A stretch of DNA of 64,000 bases from an uncultured Collinsella sp. (lineage in GTDB: Bacteria; Actinomycetota; Coriobacteriia; Coriobacteriales; Coriobacteriaceae): NCBI GenBank assembly GCA_902479075.1, contig CABSNK010000005.1, positions 45,577 to 109,576 of the forward strand, written 5' to 3'. This document shows positions 7,248 to 16,008 of the stretch, one piece after another. Every line of letters starts with the position of its first letter. The first letter of the stretch is position 1. Below the pieces are notes generated by a model. The model saw nothing but the letters and a program-made list of their open reading frames with translations. It ran no database searches and was not told where the DNA came from. A program made the position numbers and the translations under genes.

Positions 7248-9197
7248 CTAGAGCTCGCAAGCAACCTTGTAGCCATCGCCGATGGCGTCGCGGATGTTGC
7301 CGCACTTGTTGGCATCGCCCAACACGTGGGTGGTAACGCCGGCTGCAGCAAGGTCGTCGGCCAACTTGGTATTGGGACGATAGCCCATGGCAAGTACCAG
7401 CGTATCGGCATCGGCGATGGTGTGGATCTCGCCGTCCTTTTCGTAGCTGATGGCATCCTCGGTAATCTCGGTCACCTTGGCCTCGGTCAGCACGTGAACG
7501 CCCTTGGAGAGCATGCGCGTGATGAGCACCGCGCGACCGGCGCCGCCCTCGTTGGCGGCGAGCGTCTTGGTCATCTCGATGACGGTGACGTCGCGATTGG
7601 CCGGCGACAGATCGTTGACCAACGGGGCCAGGTAGTCGGCCGTCTCGCAACCGACGGTGCCGCCGCCCACGATGACAATCTTCTTGCCCGGGAAAGCCTT
7701 GCCGCCCAACAGGTCGTCAGCCGTCATAACCTGCTTAAAGCCCTGCATGAAGGCCGGAGCGATGGGCTCGGCGCCATAAGCCAGGACGACCTCGTAGCCG
7801 GCGTAGTCGCGCTGAATGTCCTCGGCAGTAAGCTCGGTGCCAAATACGCACTTCACGCCTGCCTCGGCCAGGCGACGGTACTGATACTTGATCACGCGGG
7901 TGAGTTCCTGCTTTGCTGGCGGAACGGCTGCGATGCGCATCTCACCGCCCGGTTCGTCCTGCTTGTCCACGAGCACCACGTTATGGCCGCGCTTGGCGGC
8001 AATGTAGGCTGCCTCCATGCCCGCAGGACCAGCGCCCACAACCAGTACGTTCTTGGCCTCGGCGGCAGGCTCGTAACCGGCCTCGTCGCGCTCAACATCG
8101 GGGTTGACGGTGCAGGAGATGCGCTTGCCAAACATAATGCCGTTCAGGCAGCGCAGGCAGCCAATGCAGGGGCGGATGTCGTCGGCGTTGCCGGCAGCGG
8201 CTTTGTTGCAGAACTCGGCATCGCACAGATTGGCGCGGCCCATCATGCAGATGTCGGCAGCGCCGTCCTCAATCAGCTCCTCGGCGATCCAGGCCTCGTT
8301 GATGCGTCCAACGGTGGCGACGGGAATGTTGACGTGCTTTTTGATCTCGCGCGAGCAGGCGGCATGCGAGGCCTGCTGGGTACCGGCGGCGGGAATTGCG
8401 GAGCCGCGCTTGATGGTGGTACCACCCGACACATGAATCATGTCGACGCCGGCCTTCTCCAGGCGACGCGAGACGTAGATCATGTCGTTGAGGGTCAGGC
8501 CGCCATCGGTGTACTCGTCGCCCGAGATACGAACGTCGATGATAAAGTCCTTGCCGCAGCGCTCGCGAATCTCGGCGATGACCTCGAGCAAAAAGCGCAT
8601 TCGGGCGTCGAGCGAGCCACCGTACTCGTCGGTGCGCTTGTTGTAGAGCGGAGTCAAAAAGCCGCCGAGCATGCCGTGGGCGTGTGCCGCATGGACCTCG
8701 ACGCCATCGACACCGGCCTTCTGCATACGCACGGCGGCGTCACCGAACTGATGCGTGAGCTCGTGGATCTCATCGACCGTGATGGGACGCGGTGCCTCGC
8801 GGGCGTAAGACGGGCCCACAAAGGACGGAGCGATCAGGCGCGGCGTGCCCGGAATGTTAAAGGCCATATAGGCGGGGTGGAAGAGCTGCGGCATGATCTT
8901 GCAGCCATACTCGTGGACGGCCGCGGCGAGCTTTTCCCAGCCAGGGATAAACGTGTCGTCGTAGCAGCACATGTCACCCGGCAGATAGGTATAGGTAGGC
9001 TCGACCGTCACGACCTCGGTGATGATGAGGCCCACGCCGCCCTTGGCGCGAGCACGGTAATGATCGACCAAGTCGTCGGTCACATAGCCATGATCGGCCA
9101 GGTTGGTGGACACCGGCGGCATAAAGACGCGGTTCTTGACCTCGGTCGTACCGACCTTGATCGGGCTAAAGAGCATTGGATAGGCAGAGGACTCCAT
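7248..9197 (-). CDS. Old Yellow Enzyme-type FMN/FAD/[4Fe-4S] NADH:flavin oxidoreductase
   Basis: 649-aa multidomain reductase of the 2,4-dienoyl-CoA reductase / BaiCD type. Residues about 1-370 form the FMN-binding TIM barrel, including VHAAHAHGMLGGF with the substrate-binding His pair. A Cys cluster follows (CIGCLRCLNG and a fourth Cys in RISCTVNP). FAD and NAD(P) domains show GAGPAGMEAAYIAAKRG and GGGTVGCETADYL. Such enzymes reduce activated C=C bonds of dietary, bile or aromatic compounds; the substrate cannot be told from sequence. It sits between uronate genes but has no pectin-type operator. AAAGGAA stands before the ATG at 9197. Confidence 0.85.
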   Translation of the reverse strand: MESSAYPMLFSPIKVGTTEVKNRVFMPPVSTNLADHGYVTDDLVDHYRARAKGGVGLIITEVVTVEPTYTYLPGDMCCYDDTFIPGWEKLAAAVHEYGCKIMPQLFHPAYMAFNIPGTPRLIAPSFVGPSYAREAPRPITVDEIHELTHQFGDAAVRMQKAGVDGVEVHAAHAHGMLGGFLTPLYNKRTDEYGGSLDARMRFLLEVIAEIRERCGKDFIIDVRISGDEYTDGGLTLNDMIYVSRRLEKAGVDMIHVSGGTTIKRGSAIPAAGTQQASHAACSREIKKHVNIPVATVGRINEAWIAEELIEDGAADICMMGRANLCDAEFCNKAAAGNADDIRPCIGCLRCLNGIMFGKRISCTVNPDVERDEAGYEPAAEAKNVLVVGAGPAGMEAAYIAAKRGHNVVLVDKQDEPGGEMRIAAVPPAKQELTRVIKYQYRRLAEAGVKCVFGTELTAEDIQRDYAGYEVVLAYGAEPIAPAFMQGFKQVMTADDLLGGKAFPGKKIVIVGGGTVGCETADYLAPLVNDLSPANRDVTVIEMTKTLAANEGGAGRAVLITRMLSKGVHVLTEAKVTEITEDAISYEKDGEIHTIADADTLVLAMGYRPNTKLADDLAAAGVTTHVLGDANKCGNIRDAIGDGYKVACEL

Positions 9198-9313
9198 ACA
9201 GGGTTCCTTTCATTTGAGCCGCTCGGCGGCAGTTGCTAACGTACCTATCGTACCAGCAACTGCACAACACCCGACCGCACGCACTCCCCTGCCTACGTAT
9301 CGACCCACAAAAA

Positions 9314-9380
9314 AGTTGCGGTGAGATACGGAGCAATCGAGGCTTTTGACAGCCAAAACAGTCCGTATTTCACCGCAACT
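9314..9380. repeat. 67-bp palindromic repeat, family A copy 4
   Basis: The ends are AGTTGCGGTGAGATACGG and CCGTATTTCACCGCAACT, giving an 18-bp arm with one mismatch. It lies between the stop codon of the GltD-like gene (9396) and the start of the flavoenzyme gene (9197), where it could serve as a terminator for the former. Confidence 0.8.
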
Positions 9381-9395
9381 GATGGATGGGATGTG

Positions 9396-10613
9396 TTAGA
9401 GGCCCAGGTAGCTGGTCATGCCTTCGACGGCGAGCTTAGCACCTGCCACGGCATGAACCACGGTGAGCGGGCCGTTAACCACGTCGCCGGCGGCAAAGAC
9501 GCCAGGTACGGTGGTCATGCCGCGCTCATCGACCGAAAGAAGGCCGCGATGGTCGGTCTCCAAGCCACCCGTCGTAAGCACAAGCTTGTCCTTGGGCACC
9601 TGCGAAGCCGCAATCACAACTGTGTCGGCAGACACATGGTCAAGCTCTTCCTCGTAGCCCACCACATTGTTGTCCTCGTCGAAGATAGCCGTCTCGAAGA
9701 CCGGACCGTTATCGTCGATGGCATAGATCGCCTTGCCGCACACAATCTCGGCACCATCGAGCTCGGTCAGCTCTACCTCGTCATCGATGGCAGAGATATG
9801 GCGCGATCGGGCATACACGGTGACCTTGCGAGCGCCCGAGCGCAGGGCCGTGCGGGCAACGTCCATGGCCACATTGCCGGCACCGATGACCGCCACGTTC
9901 TGCCCGATCGCCACGCTCGAGGGATCGACCAGGTAATCGATACCAAACAGCACGTTGCCGCGCGACTCGCCGGGAATACCCAGTTTGCGAGCTCGCCAGG
10001 TACCGGTACCGACAAAGACCGCGTCGTAGCCGTCACGTAGCAGGTCATCGATGTGCAGTGCGCCGCCGATGGTGGTCGAAGGGCGCACGCGCACGCCAAG
10101 CGAGCACATCACGTGACGGTACTTTTGCACGAGCGCACGGGGCAGGCGGAACTCGGGGATACCGTACTCCAGTACACCGCCGACCTCGGGGCGCTGTTCA
10201 AATACCGTGACGGCACAGCCCAGCTGGGCCATCTTAATGGCCACGGTAATACCGGCAGGACCGGAACCGACCACAGCAACCTGTTTGCCGCACGACGGCG
10301 CGGGCGTCCACTCCTTACGATCCAAATACGCTGTCGAGATATAGTTCTCGATGCTCGAGAAATGCACGGGTGTGCCCTTGCGGCCCTGGATGCAAGCACC
10401 CTCGCACTGGCCCGAATGGTTGCACACCATGGAGCAGACCGCGCTCATGGGATTATTCTGGAACAGCAGCTCGCCCGCCTCTTCTAGACGACGCTGTTTG
10501 AACAGGTCGATGACCCGCGGAATAGGCGTCTGAACCGGGCAGCCCTTAATCTGACAGAACGCCCTTTTACAACCTAGGCAACGATTCGCCTCTTCGACAA
10601 TGTGGATAGCCAC
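9396..10613 (-). CDS. GltD-like NAD(P)-dependent Fe-S/FAD oxidoreductase
   Basis: Resembles the small subunit of glutamate synthase and related NADPH-linked electron-transfer flavoproteins (PreT, NfnB). The N-terminal Cys-rich ferredoxin-like part reads CLGCKRAFCQIKGCPVQTPIP, with more Cys in CSMVCNHSGQCEGAC. It is followed by the FAD fold (VGSGPAGITVAIKMAQLG), the NAD(P) fold (VIGAGNVAMDVARTALRSGA) and a C-terminal FAAGDVVNGP motif. No glutamate synthase large subunit is nearby, so a role in glutamate synthesis is not supported. AAAAGGGG precedes a GTG at 10613, preferred over the upstream in-frame ATG at 10640. The partner and the substrate are unknown. Confidence 0.82.
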   Translation of the reverse strand: MAIHIVEEANRCLGCKRAFCQIKGCPVQTPIPRVIDLFKQRRLEEAGELLFQNNPMSAVCSMVCNHSGQCEGACIQGRKGTPVHFSSIENYISTAYLDRKEWTPAPSCGKQVAVVGSGPAGITVAIKMAQLGCAVTVFEQRPEVGGVLEYGIPEFRLPRALVQKYRHVMCSLGVRVRPSTTIGGALHIDDLLRDGYDAVFVGTGTWRARKLGIPGESRGNVLFGIDYLVDPSSVAIGQNVAVIGAGNVAMDVARTALRSGARKVTVYARSRHISAIDDEVELTELDGAEIVCGKAIYAIDDNGPVFETAIFDEDNNVVGYEEELDHVSADTVVIAASQVPKDKLVLTTGGLETDHRGLLSVDERGMTTVPGVFAAGDVVNGPLTVVHAVAGAKLAVEGMTSYLGL

Positions 10614-10715
10614 GCAACTCCCCTTTTTAATGCAATCCAATGGGGCGACGATAAAGACCCTTCACCGCCGCCCCATACAGGTAATCTCAATCTGCCGACA
10701 CGGCAAAAGCCAATG

Positions 10716-11621
10716 CTATAACTCGCGATGCGAAGCCCCGCAGCGAGCGGACATGTGCTCGAGTGTTGCCAGGCAGTCAGCCGCCGTCGCCGGCACGCTG
10801 TTCTCGACCACGCAGGGAATCCCAGGGCAGGCGGCAGCCGCCCAGGCCACCACGGGCTCAAAGTCATATCGTCCCGTCTCGCCCACGCCATGACACACCA
10901 GGCGCGAACCCGTACCGTCGCACCAACCGGCTTCGTCCTCGTTATCAACGACCTCAAAATCCTTGGCGTGCAGCGCGCGGATCTTACTGCCGCATAAGTA
11001 GAGCATGCGCGCGGTGATTTCCTGCGCTTCGTCAACAACACTGGGGTGCAGCAGTGATACCGGGTCATAGATCACGCCGAGCGACGGACTCGAGACGCGC
11101 TCTAGCACCTCACGGCAGCGATCCGGCGTGTTGACCGTTTCGTTCCAACCAGGCTCGATCAAAATTTGCCCACCCACGGCCTCGGCCCGATCGCAGACGC
11201 GTGCAAGCCCGTCTGCAAACGCATCGAGTGCCTCATCGGTCATGCGGTCGTCAGCAACGCGGTTCTGTGCATTGGGGCGACCGGTCTCGGTGCCAACCGG
11301 GCATCCGCCGAGCATCTGGGCAAAGTTCAAGCATGCCTCGTACTCGGCAAAGTTATCCATGAGCTGTTGGCGATCGGGCGTCGCCAGATTCTTATAACAG
11401 CCGAGCACGGCGACCGAAACGCCCGCCTCGTCGAGCACCGCACGCAAATGGTCGGCAAGCTCGTGGGTCAGGCCGCCTCGATCGATCCCCATCGATGCGT
11501 AGAGCACCTTGCTTGGCAGCTGAATGCACGAAAAGCCCAGCTCTCCCGCCATGCGAATGCGTTCCTCGACGGTTCCCTGCGGAAGGTCGTGCAAACGTAC
11601 GCCCGGAGTAATAGCCCCCAT
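10716..11621 (-). CDS. Sugar phosphate isomerase/epimerase-like TIM-barrel protein
   Basis: 301-aa protein of the AP-endonuclease-2 / xylose isomerase-like TIM-barrel superfamily. Candidate metal ligands are Glu in ILIEPGW, Asp in VIYDPVSLL, His in ALHAKDFEV and Glu in CVVENS. Its ATG (11621) comes one base after the TAG of the GH105 gene, so the two are very probably translated together. It may isomerise or epimerise a sugar released from rhamnogalacturonan or pectin. Reaction and substrate cannot be deduced. The frame extends upstream inside the GH105 gene, but that part is out-of-frame coding and is not used. Confidence 0.78.
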   Translation of the reverse strand: MGAITPGVRLHDLPQGTVEERIRMAGELGFSCIQLPSKVLYASMGIDRGGLTHELADHLRAVLDEAGVSVAVLGCYKNLATPDRQQLMDNFAEYEACLNFAQMLGGCPVGTETGRPNAQNRVADDRMTDEALDAFADGLARVCDRAEAVGGQILIEPGWNETVNTPDRCREVLERVSSPSLGVIYDPVSLLHPSVVDEAQEITARMLYLCGSKIRALHAKDFEVVDNEDEAGWCDGTGSRLVCHGVGETGRYDFEPVVAWAAAACPGIPCVVENSVPATAADCLATLEHMSARCGASHREL

Positions 11622-11622
11622 G

Positions 11623-12861
11623 CTATTCACATCCCTTATGAGCGTTGATGCCCGGGGTGTATCCGCCAAACGGGTCCTCGATAGAGCACACGCCCGAAGG
11701 GGCCAGCGGGTCGCGCTTGCCGGCAAGCTTGTCGTGATGCATGGTCTCGATATAGGCAAGCACCAGCGGCGCGACGCCCTTTGCATCATTTTTGACCACG
11801 GGCTCGCTCATGTAGTAACCAAACGTGCCCTCGCGGTGTGCGGTGTTGCCCAAGCCTGCGACCAGGCAGATGTTGTCGAGCGCCAGCTGGCCATCATGCT
11901 CGGACAGGCAGGTCTCGCAGATGCCATCGAAGGCGCGACGGCCGTACTGGTAGTAACGCTCGCCCAGCACGCCCAGACGCACGCCCTTCATGATGGCGTT
12001 GGCAAAGATGGCGCTGCCCGACTCCTCCAGGTAGTTGGGGGCGATATTGGGCAGGTTGATGACCTGGTGCCACATGCCGGTCTTCTCGTCCTGATACGGC
12101 AGCATGGCGTCGATCAGATCGTGGAACATCTTGCGGATCTCGTCCTTCTCGGCCGACATCGAAGGCGGCATAAGCTCCCAGGTGTCGATGAGTGCCATGG
12201 CAAACCAGCCCTCGGCGCGCAGCCAGAAGTTAGCCGAAAGACCGGTGACCGGGTCGCACCAGAACTGTTTGCGGCTCGCGTCGTAAGCGTGATAGTACAG
12301 ACCGTTGAGGGGGTTGCGCATCAGGTCATGCACGACCTGGAACATATGGAAGCTGTCCGAGCAGGCACGACGGTTGTGGAAGCTCAGCTCGTACTGCATG
12401 TAGAACGGCTGTGCCATGTACATGCCATCGAGCCAAATCTGGTTGGGATAGACGGCCTTGTGCCAAAACACGCCCTCTTTGGTGCGCGGCTGGGTCTCGA
12501 GCTGGCGGTAGATGGTGTCCATGGCGGCACGGTACTTGGGCTTACCCACCAGGTCATAGAGCTTGTAGAGGGTCTTGCCCGCATTGACGTTATCGAGGTT
12601 GTACTCCTGCGGGTTGTAATGCTTGATGGTGCCATCGTCCTGGACAAAGAAATCGATGTAGTCATCGGCAAACGTCAGGTAGCGCTGCTCACCCGTGATC
12701 TCGTACAGCTCGATGAGCGCCTTGATCATGCAGCCGTCGATATAGTTCCAGGTGTTCTCCTTGCCGGCGCGAATCTTTTCGATATTCCAAGCCGGCGCCT
12801 GCGGCGTAGAGGTTTCGATCAACTGCTCGATATAACGGTCCAGGATTTGATTGCAACCCAT
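11623..12861 (-). CDS. GH105 family unsaturated rhamnogalacturonyl/uronyl hydrolase
   Basis: 412-aa (alpha/alpha)6-barrel glycoside hydrolase similar to YteR/YesR. These enzymes cleave the unsaturated galacturonic acid left at the non-reducing end of pectin fragments by lyases. Family-typical stretches are WNYIDGCMIKALIELYEITG, YPNQIWLDGMYMAQPFY with the likely catalytic Asp, LRAEGWFAMAL and NYLEESGSAIFANAI. There is no signal peptide, which fits a cytoplasmic role. The start at 12861 has AGAGGGG upstream and is preferred to 12879. Two pectin-regulon operators stand just upstream, so this gene can start its own transcript, which continues into the isomerase gene. Confidence 0.88.
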   Translation of the reverse strand: MGCNQILDRYIEQLIETSTPQAPAWNIEKIRAGKENTWNYIDGCMIKALIELYEITGEQRYLTFADDYIDFFVQDDGTIKHYNPQEYNLDNVNAGKTLYKLYDLVGKPKYRAAMDTIYRQLETQPRTKEGVFWHKAVYPNQIWLDGMYMAQPFYMQYELSFHNRRACSDSFHMFQVVHDLMRNPLNGLYYHAYDASRKQFWCDPVTGLSANFWLRAEGWFAMALIDTWELMPPSMSAEKDEIRKMFHDLIDAMLPYQDEKTGMWHQVINLPNIAPNYLEESGSAIFANAIMKGVRLGVLGERYYQYGRRAFDGICETCLSEHDGQLALDNICLVAGLGNTAHREGTFGYYMSEPVVKNDAKGVAPLVLAYIETMHHDKLAGKRDPLAPSGVCSIEDPFGGYTPGINAHKGCE

Positions 12862-12887
12862 TGCTGTCCCCTCTGACATAAACGATA

Positions 12888-12900
12888 GGTGAACGTTACC
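12888..12900. promoter_or_regulatory. Variant pectin-regulon operator before GH105
   Basis: GGTGAACGTTACC, a one-base variant of the GGTGAACGTTCACC palindrome, 27 bases from the GH105 start and 40 bases from a second copy. Confidence 0.6.
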
Positions 12901-12916
12901 CCTAGTGTAACGCGAA

Positions 12917-12954
12917 CGAGGAATATAGGGTGAACGTTAACCCTATATTCCTCG
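12917..12954. promoter_or_regulatory. Operator copy at the centre of a 38-bp perfect-arm palindrome
   Basis: The arms CGAGGAATATAGGGT (12917-12931) and ACCCTATATTCCTCG (12940-12954) are perfect. Their centre forms GTGAACGTTAAC, a variant of the regulon operator. CGCGAACG is repeated directly at both outer edges (12911-12918, 12953-12960). It may be operator, terminator of the SGNH gene (stop at 12969), or both. Confidence 0.6.
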
Positions 12955-12968
12955 CGAACGGCAGACTT

Positions 12969-13637
12969 TTAGCGGCAAACGGCGGTGAGACCCGCGGCGA
13001 TGCGATGCGCCAGGCGCTCATAGCCGGCAGGACTGTAATGCAGACCGTCCGGCATATAGAGCTCGCGGTGCTCTGGCAAAAACGGGCTGATGCCACTTTG
13101 CGCATACAGGTCAATCACCGGAACGGAGTAGCGGTCACAGACCTCGAGCATCGCCTTTACGTAGGCGACCTGCGTCAACCCCAGGTGATTGAGCTCATCG
13201 CTTGCCGGGATATCCTTCTCGTGCTTACCGCTCGTCTTGCACGGCGTCATAAACACAAGCTTTGCCTGGGGCGAACGCGCCGTGATGGTGCGGATCAGGT
13301 AATCGAGTGCACCATAGAACTCGTGCACATCGGTACTGCCCAACTCGCCAAGCGGCACGTTGCGGCTAAAGTCGTTGACGCCGCCAAAGACGATGTAGAT
13401 ATCAGCCGCATTGCCGATGCCGTCCAGGCGCTCGACAAACGAATCGCTGCGGTCGGCCTTGATGGCGATACGCGAACCCTTGATGCCAAAGTTCTCGATG
13501 ACCGCGCCTCCCAGCAACGCGCCCAAATGCGAGGTCCACGAGATGTCGTTGCCTCCCCCACCGCAGCCGTTGTCGCCCCAGGTCGTTGAGTCGCCAAAGC
13601 AGCAAATGGTCGATTCACTCAAGCTCTTCGTTTCCAT
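12969..13637 (-). CDS. SGNH/GDSL-family esterase
   Basis: 222-aa hydrolase with the SGNH blocks in order: FGDSTTWG near residue 15 (nucleophile Ser), the Gly of GIKGSR, GGVND (Asn) and DGLHYS (Asp and His). The family includes rhamnogalacturonan acetylesterases, and its place next to pectin genes suggests it removes acetyl groups from pectin oligosaccharides. No signal peptide is visible. GAGGAG stands before the ATG at 13637, preferred to the open frame up to 13697. It lies 47 bases after the methylesterase-fusion gene, probably in one transcript with it. Confidence 0.82.
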   Translation of the reverse strand: METKSLSESTICCFGDSTTWGDNGCGGGGNDISWTSHLGALLGGAVIENFGIKGSRIAIKADRSDSFVERLDGIGNAADIYIVFGGVNDFSRNVPLGELGSTDVHEFYGALDYLIRTITARSPQAKLVFMTPCKTSGKHEKDIPASDELNHLGLTQVAYVKAMLEVCDRYSVPVIDLYAQSGISPFLPEHRELYMPDGLHYSPAGYERLAHRIAAGLTAVCR

Positions 13638-13684
13638 AATCTTCTCCTCATCCGCCCATCGGCGGTCATACAGGAACGTACCGT

Positions 13685-15874
13685 TTATTCGCAGCATGCC
13701 GAGGGGCTATGCACGGGGGCGCATTCCGCAACGTGCGAATCGAGCCATTCGATATCCTCGGCAAGATGTGCCACGCCCAGATGGTGTTCACCCGGACACA
13801 CCTCGTGCCGCAGGCCATCTCTGCGACCCAGCAACTTGTAGGCATCGCGCACGATCTTGAGCTGCTCGTCAACATTTTTCAGCCCGCGCGCACCGTTCAG
13901 ATGATCCTCTTCGCAGCTCTGCACCAACAGCGGATGCGGCGCGATGAGCGAGGCAATATCGCCCATGTCGAGTAAGCGCCAAAGTCCGGGTGTGTAGTTG
14001 CAGCTGCAATTGCCATTGAGATGCAGCAGCGAATCACCGACACCATACAGATAGCCCGAGACAAACGCCTTGCGCACACGCGGGTCGAGTGCGGCCAGGT
14101 ACAACGTCATGTAGCCGCCACCCGAAAAACCAAAGCAACCCAAGTCATCCATGGCAATGTCGCCGCGCGCCTCCAAGTAATCGATCAAGCGCATGTTGTC
14201 CCAGACGTTGAGGCCCGCAACCGTAAGACCCAGCGGCTCGGCCATACGTGCTTGATTCAGACACGTACCGCGCAGGTAGCTGTTCTCGTCATCGCCTTGG
14301 CCCTTCCAGTCACGACGGTATCCCCAACCGCGCGCATCAGGACAGACGGTTACGTAACTCATGCGTGCCAAACGCAGACCGTAGTCGTAATTGAACTTAC
14401 GCACGGCATCATCGACAGCCGGCACGCCCGCAACACCGGCTACGCTTGCTGCACCCGCTCCCTGATGGCCATGCGGGCAGATATAACAGCGTTTGAGTCC
14501 CCGCTCATCAAGCTTAGGATGAGACGGTTCCAACAGGTAGAACGGCATCCAAACATCGCGCTCGACCTGCAACATCGCATGAGTGCGCACGATGCCGCCG
14601 GCAACCCGCACGCGGCTGAGCTCACGAATCTCAATCGGGACGCGGTCCATAAGCGAAAGGCCCAAAACATCGTACAGACGAGTCCTGGTCGCAATCTTCC
14701 ATGTCTCAAAATCTGCAGGAGTCTTGCCCGTAAAAGCAGCCGAACGCCCCTCGCGCTTCAGCCGGGCACGCAGCGCAGGTTCGTCTTCGCAGTACGTCTC
14801 GATGTGCACGGTGCGGCCGTTGGCAGACAGTTCAGCCGTCTCAACCGCATCACCGTCGCCGCCCTCGGGATCCCAGCCATCCCCACCGGCAAGCACCTGC
14901 TCGCGAGCGTACCCGGCGGCAGCCATCACATCGAGTTCATTCGCCCACGGCACCCAGCCGGTAGTATCACCCGCCGGCCCATGCAGAATCGCGCCAGCAT
15001 ACTGCACGCAGTTGTGTGCCGCCGGCTTATTCCAATCCCACCAGCCTTCGCGCTTGACATGTCGCCCCAGCCAGCAATCGATCAGCACAGTTTGCGCCCA
15101 TTCGCGCCAAGGACGACCCAGGTAGACCGAATCCGGCGCCACGCCATCCGGAGCTGTAAACGAACAGCCGTGGAACACAAAGCCGTGCGGCTCGCCTTCG
15201 GGCGTCGACGCCGCCGTCACGTAGCCGTTCACGTCCATATCGCGGTTGAGCGAGCGAATCTCGCACCCCTCAAAGTAGGCACGCGCGCCGCCAAAGATAA
15301 AGTCGACATCGCCCTCGATCCGGCAACGTCGAAAATACTGGCGCCCCACCCGGCGCGGCGCATACTGTTTGGGTCCTATAAACCCGCCCGGTTTGGCCTC
15401 ATACGGCGGCAGCGGACCCAAAAACAGCGTGTCTTGGTGTCCCTTAATGCAGCAGGCATCGACAACCAGACGGTCGCCATCAGCATACAGGGCAATCGCC
15501 TGACCGATCTCGCGCCCATCGCCCGCATCGTTTTCGATCGTGAGGTTCTCGAGCCGTACGTCGTCGGCATCGACCAAAACGGTATAGGTCCTAAACGTGC
15601 CGAGCGTGCCGTCGACGCCCGAGCCGTCCTCCGAAGGCATCTTGGCACCCAGGCTGCCCACGATACGCACGCTGTCGGCCGTCTCTCCCTCAATCGTCAC
15701 ATGCGAGCGACGAATCTCGACCCGTTCGCGGTACTCACCCGGCTCGATATGGATTGTCACCGGCCGTCCGTCATTCGGACAGGATTCGTCAATTGCCTCC
15801 AAGGCCTTAGAGATACTGTGATATGTCCCCGCACGCTCGAGCGAAACCTCAAAAAATCGTTTCTCACTCATCAT
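13685..15874 (-). CDS. Pectin methylesterase (CE8) fused to an alpha/beta-hydrolase esterase
   Basis: 729-aa two-domain protein. Residues about 1-310 are a right-handed beta-helix pectinesterase with the CE8 signatures GQAIAL, GHQDTLFLG (catalytic Asp), DFIFGGA (second Asp) and YLGRPWREW. Residues about 380-715 form an alpha/beta hydrolase with the nucleophile elbow GFSGGGYMTLYLA and a late GEHHLGVAHL that can supply the His. The second half resembles acetyl-xylan-esterase/dienelactone-hydrolase-like enzymes, so one chain may remove both methyl and acetyl groups from oligogalacturonides. No signal peptide is visible, unusual for a pectinesterase. AAAGGA precedes the start; 15871 is an equally possible start. 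Confidence 0.85.
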   Translation of the reverse strand: MMSEKRFFEVSLERAGTYHSISKALEAIDESCPNDGRPVTIHIEPGEYRERVEIRRSHVTIEGETADSVRIVGSLGAKMPSEDGSGVDGTLGTFRTYTVLVDADDVRLENLTIENDAGDGREIGQAIALYADGDRLVVDACCIKGHQDTLFLGPLPPYEAKPGGFIGPKQYAPRRVGRQYFRRCRIEGDVDFIFGGARAYFEGCEIRSLNRDMDVNGYVTAASTPEGEPHGFVFHGCSFTAPDGVAPDSVYLGRPWREWAQTVLIDCWLGRHVKREGWWDWNKPAAHNCVQYAGAILHGPAGDTTGWVPWANELDVMAAAGYAREQVLAGGDGWDPEGGDGDAVETAELSANGRTVHIETYCEDEPALRARLKREGRSAAFTGKTPADFETWKIATRTRLYDVLGLSLMDRVPIEIRELSRVRVAGGIVRTHAMLQVERDVWMPFYLLEPSHPKLDERGLKRCYICPHGHQGAGAASVAGVAGVPAVDDAVRKFNYDYGLRLARMSYVTVCPDARGWGYRRDWKGQGDDENSYLRGTCLNQARMAEPLGLTVAGLNVWDNMRLIDYLEARGDIAMDDLGCFGFSGGGYMTLYLAALDPRVRKAFVSGYLYGVGDSLLHLNGNCSCNYTPGLWRLLDMGDIASLIAPHPLLVQSCEEDHLNGARGLKNVDEQLKIVRDAYKLLGRRDGLRHEVCPGEHHLGVAHLAEDIEWLDSHVAECAPVHSPSACCE

Positions 15875-16008
15875 CAGTCACCGCGTCCTTTCGTCGTAGA
15901 CCGTCTACGTTGCAGTTTCGGCATATAAAAAGTTCGCGCAATGGGTCGGGAAGGCCCTGCCCATCGCGCGCCGCGACATACCGAATGTAATTGTTTAGGA
16001 GCAAACGC

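Noticed and set aside
9396..10613. Glutamate synthase small subunit (gltD) as firm assignment
   Set aside because: No large subunit is nearby, and the family includes many other electron-transfer proteins.
14021..15928. A 635-codon plus-strand frame opposite the methylesterase fusion
   Set aside because: Same reason: a shadow of a gene with clear catalytic motifs on the other strand.
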